From: Coix lacryma-jobi var. lacryma-jobi
Taxonomy: Eukaryota; Streptophyta; Magnoliopsida; Poales; Poaceae
Direction of reading: 5' to 3'
DNA length: 64,000 nt
Assembly (NCBI GenBank): GCA_009763385.1
Contig: CM019827.1
Coordinates: 113,611,204 to 113,675,203, forward strand
Part shown: positions 58,004 to 64,000 of the stretch, piece by piece
Numbering within the stretch: position 1 is the first letter of the stretch
Layout: each line of letters begins with the position of its first letter
Position numbers and translations under genes: made by a program
The notes under the pieces: model-generated
The model's database searches: none
Told to the model about the DNA's origin: nothing
What the model saw: the letters and a program-made list of their open reading frames with translations, nothing else

Positions 58004-61000
58004 TGTAACACCTCTGGTGTTTAACTGTAATTAACGTGACATGTCATCATCTTAAGCTTTAATCATTTCCTGTGATGCATTTGAATTGCCTAATTGCTAT
58101 GCTTCGATTCCCTTTTTAAAAAAAACCCTAAAAGCCCAATTCTCTCTATAAGGGCAAAATGGTAATTTCACCCCTGTGCCTAGTTCTATGTAATTCTTGT
58201 TCAAATTTAGTGCCCTGCTGTTTGTTGCATTGATCAAAGTTCAAAAATCAGATTTGATTTGATTTTCCTTTTGCAAAACCCTAAAATCCCAAATCCTGGA
58301 TTTATCCCCTTTTTGATAACTTTTTCAAAATTCAAAATTTTGAGTTGGTTCAAAAGCAAAGTTGTGAATCTGATCAAGAGGAACAACTTTGGTATTTACA
58401 AATTTCAAAGTTTCTATATAAAATTGGAAGTAATTTCAAATTCGTTCAAACTCCAGTTTTTGTCGCTTTTTGAGTTTTCAAAATTAATTCAAAAACTATT
58501 GAGTTTCAGAAAAAGTGTATATTAGCAAAGTTGTAGGTTTTATCAAATGGAACAACTTTCATATATAAAGATTTTCAAGTTTCAGTTTGAAATCCAAAGT
58601 AATTTTGATTTGAATCAAATTTGAAAAGTGTCCCCTTTTCTGTTTTTGAATATAGTTCAAAAACTATTTGGAATTTGAAAATGTTCTTATTAACAAAGTT
58701 GTAGATCTCATTTTTCTGAGCAACTTTGGTATTTTGAGTTTTTGTCGCACGGTTCAAATTTTGGGAGAAATTTGCAAAATACAAAAACTGGCCAAAAGTC
58801 AAACCCTAGCCCCTACACTGTTCTTCTTCCCCGTAGAGCCAGGGGGAGGGGGGGCCCGGCCATGGCGCCGGCGCTGCGCCTGCAGCGCATACGGCTGCTC
58901 CCCACGCGCCTCTGTCCTGCCCTAGCCGCTCCTTGGTCCCCTCCGCACCCGCACGCGAGCGCTGACTCCATCTCTCGGCCCCTACTGCTCCTGCTCGCCG
59001 CCGCCGCGTGGCCATTGCCGGCGCTGCCTGCGCCCGAGCCCCGGCTGCACGCCAGCGCCTCCGCCAGAGTGCAATCGAGTGCGCGTGCGCTCGCCGAGCT
59101 TATCCAGCCATCACCACGGTCTCTACCGGCCGCTATCCGCCTCTATAAAAGCCCCGCCGGAGCCCGAGCTTCTTCCTCAGCTCCGCCGCCGTCGCCATCT
59201 CACTCCAGAGCCTCCCGTGCTCAACCACCTAGCTCAGAAGCTCCGCCGTGTTCTTGTGCCGCTTCCCCACCCTCCAATTTCACCTCTACCGCCCTCAATC
59301 GCCCGGCGTAGCTCGCCGTTGTCATCTCCGGCGAGAACCCGGCGAACTCGGGTTCGTGAAATTCGCCGTCTCCGGCCATGATCATCCCTCACCGACCCCG
59401 TGTCGTGTTCCTTGACTCCGTGCGACTCTAACCCGGCCCTCGTGGTCGCTTATCTTGCGCAGGATCGCCCGGCCGTCGATCACCGCCGTGTGCCGTCCGC
59501 CGCTTTCCGCCGACCGGCCGCTCCGTCCATCCCCGTCCCTCACCGAGCTGCCCAATCGACTCCGGTGAGCTCCCTTATGCTCCCTAGGTGTTTGGTTTCG
59601 CCCCGGACCCTCTGGTTTGGCCGGCGTGCCGAGCGCCGCCCGTTTATGGTCGCCGGCGACGAGCTCCCGCCGCCGTGTGTCTTTTTCTTTTTATTTTTAA
59701 GATGTGAATAGTGTTCTGTTTTCTCTTTTTTGTATGATTTTCTGTGTTGATCCAAAAATTCTGAAATTTTTGTGGTAGACTCTTTATGCTCTGTAGTATT
59801 TTATAAAAATATGAAACTTGAGTTTTGTGCAAAAATTTGAAAAGGTAAAATTCCCCTTTTAATTGAAAAATGAAGGTTTTGGTATTTTTGGAGAGTGATC
59901 TATAACTCCAAAAATCTTGAGATAAATTTTTGTGACCTTGTTATAACATGCTAAACCTCTGGTAAAATTTTGAAGTCATTTGGAGCAAGTTGATTTTTGA
60001 GCTTTTATTTTAATTAAGGAATAGTGCCTTTTGTTAATTAAATGTTTAGATTTAATTGAGCACCTTAATGACCTCCAAAAATTATGAAATTTGTTTTGCC
60101 ATCTGTTTATGCCTTAATAAACTTATGTGATTAATTTGGTAATTTTTGGAGCAACTTCATAAAATGACCTTTTAAATAAATTAAGAAAATGGAAAAAGTG
60201 GATTAGGGTTGGTAATAAGTGTTTAATGATGTGATCTTTGGATTGATTGATGTTCATAGACCCCTACCCTTTGGTCTATGATGTTTGTGATGCTATGTTT
60301 GGATGATGCTTAGGATAATTATAATAAGGTCTAGTTTAATCAATATTGCTTAAGGAAGAAATGGTTACCTTTTATGCTCAACCTAGATTTCGATTATGCC
60401 TTGCCTAAGAGTAATCTAGAATCAGTGGAATTGTCTTGCACCATAAGTCCAAATCATCATTCTCATGAGCATTTATCATTGCATCCGTATAGTTAACGAA
60501 GAAGGTACCAGAGTCGAGGCCGCTGTTGACGAACCAACTCCCGAAGCGACCCCGAGCTCCGACACCTATACCTACCCCGAGTCTGCTCTTTTTGCCATCC
60601 AAGGCAAGCCCCGGTGCATTTAACCCTACCTTGTTTTTATAAATGTTTTCTTTAAATGTTTTACTATTGCATTAGGTAATAGGAGTTGTGTGATGACCTA
60701 CTTCTTGCATTACCCACCTCCACCAAAAGATACACCTGTCCTGTTCTCAAAATGTTTGCAAAATGCTTAGCAATGCTATTCAATAGATTTGCAATAAAAA
60801 TGCCAATTTCAAAAAGTGTGATCACTTTAAGAATGTTTATGGGAATTTGGCTTTACTCTCGTCTACTGGCTAGTTACCTGATCCGTACCTAGTCAATAGC
60901 GAGGAGAGGTTGTCTGAGCGTACAGTGCCGTCATGTTGTAGTCCGGGACTCAACAGTTGACACCGACCGGGACAGGGTTGAAAAACTGACAGGACTATTA

Positions 61001-62066
61001 CGCTTGGGTGAGATATGACCAAGGTATAGTTCTGGCTGGAAAATTAGGGACCATCCGTATGGGGGCCTGCTGGTCAAGCCTTGTAACTATTCACATACTT
61101 CGGAAAGCTCTGGCTCCGAGAAATCCTTGATTGGGACCGACAACCGCGCACTGGGAGTGGAGAGATGGCGGAAGTAGCATGTACCCACGTGGTTGTCGTA
61201 CCTGGAAAGGAGTGGTGTACTGTACTTCCGGGTGGCGTAGGACCGGGTCCAATCTTGGAGGAATCGTGGTAGACGAGTTGGCATATGCAAGCTTGGGTGC
61301 TACATATGCAGTGTGGATAGGGATCCTCAGCTGAGTATTATTTATCCGGATTAACGTTGCTCCTCGGTTATGGAGACTTGGTCACTGACTGTCAACGGAG
61401 AGTGGTTCTCAACTAGGAATGTTTTGAAATGTAAAATGAATCATGAACGATGAAGAATTGAGGAATACTGAATCTTTCAAAATAAAATAAGGTTTACAAA
61501 AATGCTTTTCTGCAAAATACTTGATCTTGCTTAAGCCTTACCTTGACTACCCTAAGCCTCTCATTCCTGAGTCTTCTCCCTTTTTCTTTAGTCGGGTAAG
61601 TCTTGTTGAGTACCCCAGTACTCAGGGTTTGTTACCCATGTTGCAGGTATGCCTGAGACCCCGATGTGTCTCGCACCCTGTTGCGTGACCTTCGTCCAGG
61701 AAGAGGCCGATGAGGCCGATGAGTAAATGTGCACCCTCGGACTGGGTGTTACATGTATCTTTATGTTAATGTTTCCGCTACGTTGTCTACTTTGAATTTC
61801 CTGAACAATGGTTTGTAATAACCGTACTCCTTACCTCATTTGAAACCTCGGTTTGTAAAACTATTGTTATTAAAGTCTTCCGCTCTTTATTCCGATGTTA
61901 TTTGTAAAAGTATGCAATGCTGTAACCGAATTGTGAGATGATCCTGCGGACATTGGGCACTGATGTAGCCCGGTGGCGAACAGGTCTTAATCACATGGAA
62001 CATGGGTTCGGCTGTCAGAGGTTGACAGGGACCTGTGGGCCATAGGATTAGGACCGTTCTGTCACA
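58004..62066 (+). mobile_element. Solo LTR T4 (C-type Ty3/gypsy family)
   Basis: 4063 bp, TGTAACACCTCTGG...ACCGTTCTGTCACA, with the exact duplication CGGAT at 57999-58003 and 62067-62071. Collinear with T1 (6330-10277) and, inverted, with the LTRs of C, but clearly more diverged from them. It has the same plan: AT-rich left part, GC-rich block at about 58840-59690 with a TATA box, then a long AT-rich right part. It has no 23-bp repeat array. The frames in the GC-rich block are not genes. Confidence 0.93.
59144..59150 (+). promoter_or_regulatory. TATA box of solo LTR T4
   Basis: TATAAAAGCCCCGCC, placed as in T1. Confidence 0.7.
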
Positions 62067-62506
62067 CGGATCCCGCTCATTAGCCTCACGGCATTCTTCC
62101 TCCTCTCGCCTAGGCGGGCTCACCAGTGGCTGGGAAGGAGAGGGTGAGGCCGTGGTCGAGCTTTGCACCTATGCCAGGTGCAATTGTAGAGCAAATAACA
62201 TAAAGTTCATATTAAAGAACTCATAAAAACAGAACCGTGAAACTAATTCTCGTTTATATTATGAGATGTGTAGACAAATAAACATCAAAACTAACTGCTT
62301 TCGCTGAGTTTGGGAACAGATCTTCATCAATATTGTTAAAACAGTTCATGATGCTAGTACAGATGAGGTAGCAGGCATTTTACAGACATGCTCGTGTTCA
62401 CCCTGTATATACACCTGACTAAAACAAAAATGTGTTCCTTCGACACTAAACGTAAAACAGAAGCATCTTCCTTTGACACCATGGGCTTCGCCAAGTTATG
62501 GAGGCC
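62067..62506. other. Sequence between solo LTR T4 and the Pack-MULE-like arms
   Basis: 440 bases. The first 90 or so are GC-rich and open on the minus strand (SPSQPLVSPPRREEEECREAN), which could be a fragment of a host exon but is too short to call. The remainder is AT-rich with no feature I can support. Confidence 0.4.
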
Positions 62507-62724
62507 CTCCTCGGAGGGAGGATTTTACTTGATGTCATTATGAAAAAAGACCCCCAACTCTCAGGTCCCTGAAAGATCAAAACAAACCTGTGTATCCAAT
62601 CTTATCTTTGTTTTTTCTCACATGTCACTCCGTCCGGATTTCTGTTACATTCCACAGTTTGGACGCTCTGACAGGTGGGTCCAAACCAGAAAAAGACCAA
62701 AATACCCCCCTCTCTCCCTCTCTC
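62507..62724 (+). repeat. Left inverted arm
   Basis: Inverted copy of 63742-63967 at roughly 80 percent identity by eye. It includes a TCTCTCCCTCTCTC run at its inner end. Confidence 0.75.
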
Positions 62725-63741
62725 GTGCAGCATCTCGTTGTTCATGTCGTAGTGCCTGAACCTGCCCTTGTACCGGGTGAGCAGCCCGTTGATGCGGCTG
62801 CTCACGGTGACCTGTCGGCGCACAGCGTCTTCACCCACTGCTGCACGGCGCAGTCCACCTCCTAGAAGATGCAGTGCCCGCGCACGCACATGTCATGGTC
62901 GGAGCAGAGGCGCAGGAGGTCGTCGGCGTAGTTCACCTGCCCGCGCTGCGGCTCCGTCCAGTACCACTTGAGCTCGTTGCCGAACACCGCCCAGGTGAAG
63001 TTGTTGGTGAAGAAGTCCACGAAGTCCTCGTTGTCCATGTTGGTGCGCATGATGCACGCGCCCAGCGGGAAGCTGTTGAACACCTGGTGCACGTGCACCT
63101 CCACGCCGTCGCCGACGTCCATCACAACGGCCCCGTTGTCGTCGACGCCCGCCGTCGTCACCTTGAGCACCACGTCCCGCTTCCGCACCTTGTCGGTGAG
63201 CCGCCTCAGGTGCTTGATGTGGGCCTTCCGGTCCACGGGGAACACCTGGAGCCCCACGACCATGAGGTCGACACCGGCGTCGGGGCCCTACACGTAGACC
63301 ATGACGCGCGACGCCGGCGTCGCCTCCACACGGAACGCGCCACCAACCTTGTACCAACGCTCGTCGCGCGCCATCACCTGGCCGCCGTTGATCCACTGGC
63401 TATCGACGACGAAGGCGATGTTGATGGTCTGCGGCGCGCCGGCGCCGACGCGGACCCAGGCAAGACCTGGTAGGTAGCGTAGAGCATGAGCTTGTCTGTG
63501 ATGACCTGCGCGGGGCCCATCCACGTCTGTGTACGGTTGGTGATGTGGATGTGCTTGTCGTTGAGCGGCTCGTCGTCCAGCGCCAGCGACTCCTGCACCA
63601 TGGGCGGGAGCACCTGCGGCCTGTCGTCGTGGACGGACAGCGCGCAGGGGCCCAGCGGGAACCACCCGTTGAGGCCGTCGTCCAGGTTGCAGTTCTGGAT
63701 GATGTTTCCGCCACGGCCGCCATGGTCGGAGGAGGCAGCAG
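62725..63741 (-). pseudogene. GH10 endo-1,4-beta-xylanase fragment (CBM22 plus start of catalytic domain), broken
   Basis: In sense (right to left) the N-terminal part is a CBM22-like carbohydrate-binding module, from NIIQNCNLDDGLNGWFPLGP to RWYKVGGAFRVEATP. It continues into the GH10 region with GACIMRTNMDNEDFVDFF, FTWAVFGNELKWYWTEPQRG, CSDHDMCVRGHCIF and NGLLTRYKGRFRHYDMNNEM. Plant GH10 enzymes with CBM22 cleave cell-wall xylan. This fragment has a frameshift near 63470, TAG at 63288-63290 (CAG expected), TAG at 62862-62864 (TGG expected) and a frameshift near 62820. It stops after NNEMLH, before the nucleophile Glu. It has no start or end of its own, so it is not functional. Confidence 0.85.
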
Positions 63742-63967
63742 AGAGGATGAGGGAGAGAGGGCGGTATTTTGGTTTTTTTTTCTGGCTCGGATCCACCTGT
63801 CAGGGCGCCCAAACGGCGGAATCTAACAGAAATCTGGACGGAGTGGCATGTGGAAAAAAACGAAGATGAGATTAGATACACAGGATTGTTTTTATCTTTC
63901 AGGGAACTGAGGATTGAGGTCATTTTTCATAATGACATACAGGTAAAATCATCGCTCGGAGGGGGGT
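63742..63967 (-). repeat. Right inverted arm
   Basis: Partner of 62507-62724. Its outer part (GGTAAAATCATCGCTCGGAGG) matches CCTCGGAGGGAGGATTTTAC on the left when inverted. Similarity fades in the final 30 or so bases of the window. Confidence 0.75.
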
Positions 63968-64000
63968 CACGACACCGGTGGTTATGAGATCAAGTGTGTC

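Larger units (their letters stand above)
62507..63967. mobile_element. Pack-MULE-like element with captured xylanase fragment
   Basis: Two inverted arms of about 215 bp, 62507-62724 and 63742-63967, match along their length. Shared words include TGTCATTATGAAAAA, CCCTGAAAGAT, CCTGTGTATC, CACTCCGTCC, ATTTCTGTTA and CTGACAGGTGG. Between them lies about 1 kb of GC-rich host-gene sequence. Long inverted arms around a gene fragment, without a transposase, are the mark of a Pack-MULE. The outer ends and the 9-bp duplication are not clear; the right end may extend past the window. Confidence 0.7.

Noticed and set aside
62072..62160. Host exon fragment (minus-strand frame SPSQPLVSPPRREEEE)
   Set aside because: Too short and low in complexity to call without a homology search.
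62874..63869. Plus-strand ORFs of up to 199 codons
   Set aside because: Antisense shadows of the GH10 xylanase fragment, whose motifs are on the minus strand.

Overview
The window is a block of nested LTR retrotransposons from a plant nuclear genome, most likely a grass. The evidence is Sirevirus-type Ty1/copia elements, a long-LTR chromodomain Ty3/gypsy element, a Tourist-like MITE, and a broken GH10 xylanase gene with plant-like sequence. An Andropogoneae grass (sorghum, Miscanthus or sugarcane type) would fit, but that is inference. I found no intact host gene, rRNA, tRNA or CRISPR array.

Layout, outermost first. Element I is a plus-strand Sirevirus LTR (55213-56199), cut by element H, a minus-strand Sirevirus LTR seen at 19017-19254 and 54386-55212. 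H holds two insertions. On the left is element A (1-19016, running off the left edge), a minus-strand Sirevirus with open gag and open partial pol. A's 5' LTR carries a MITE (17883-18114) and element B (3998-17265, TSD CCTCA), a Sirevirus with gag but no pol. B in turn carries a 3.9-kb solo LTR (6330-10277, TSD ATTTG). The second insertion in H is element F (19255-54385, TSD AAAGG), a minus-strand Sirevirus with decayed gag-pol. F's gag is split by element D (26748-50471, TSD GTGGT), a chromodomain Ty3/gypsy element with 4.5-kb LTRs and an extra ORF before gag. D's left LTR is split by element C (27458-34348, TSD TAGAG), a non-coding Ty3/gypsy-type element, and D's pol is split by solo LTR E (39868-41149, TSD ACATG).

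To the right lie about 1.8 kb of AT-rich sequence without genes, a second solo LTR of the C-type family (58004-62066, TSD CGGAT), and a Pack-MULE-like structure. In that structure two inverted arms of about 215 bp enclose a frameshifted GH10 xylanase fragment (62507-63967).

Most in-frame stops in the decayed ORFs fit C-to-T change (CAG/CAA to TAG/TAA, CGA to TGA, TGG to TAG/TGA), as expected in methylated, silenced DNA. The features most worth a second look are: six tandem hairpins with compensating stem changes in the F LTRs; a CATCGGACGC palindrome cluster shared by LTRs of F, H and I, close to three insertion points; and the pre-gag ORF of D, which has a possible dsRNA-binding-like region and an intron-like leader.
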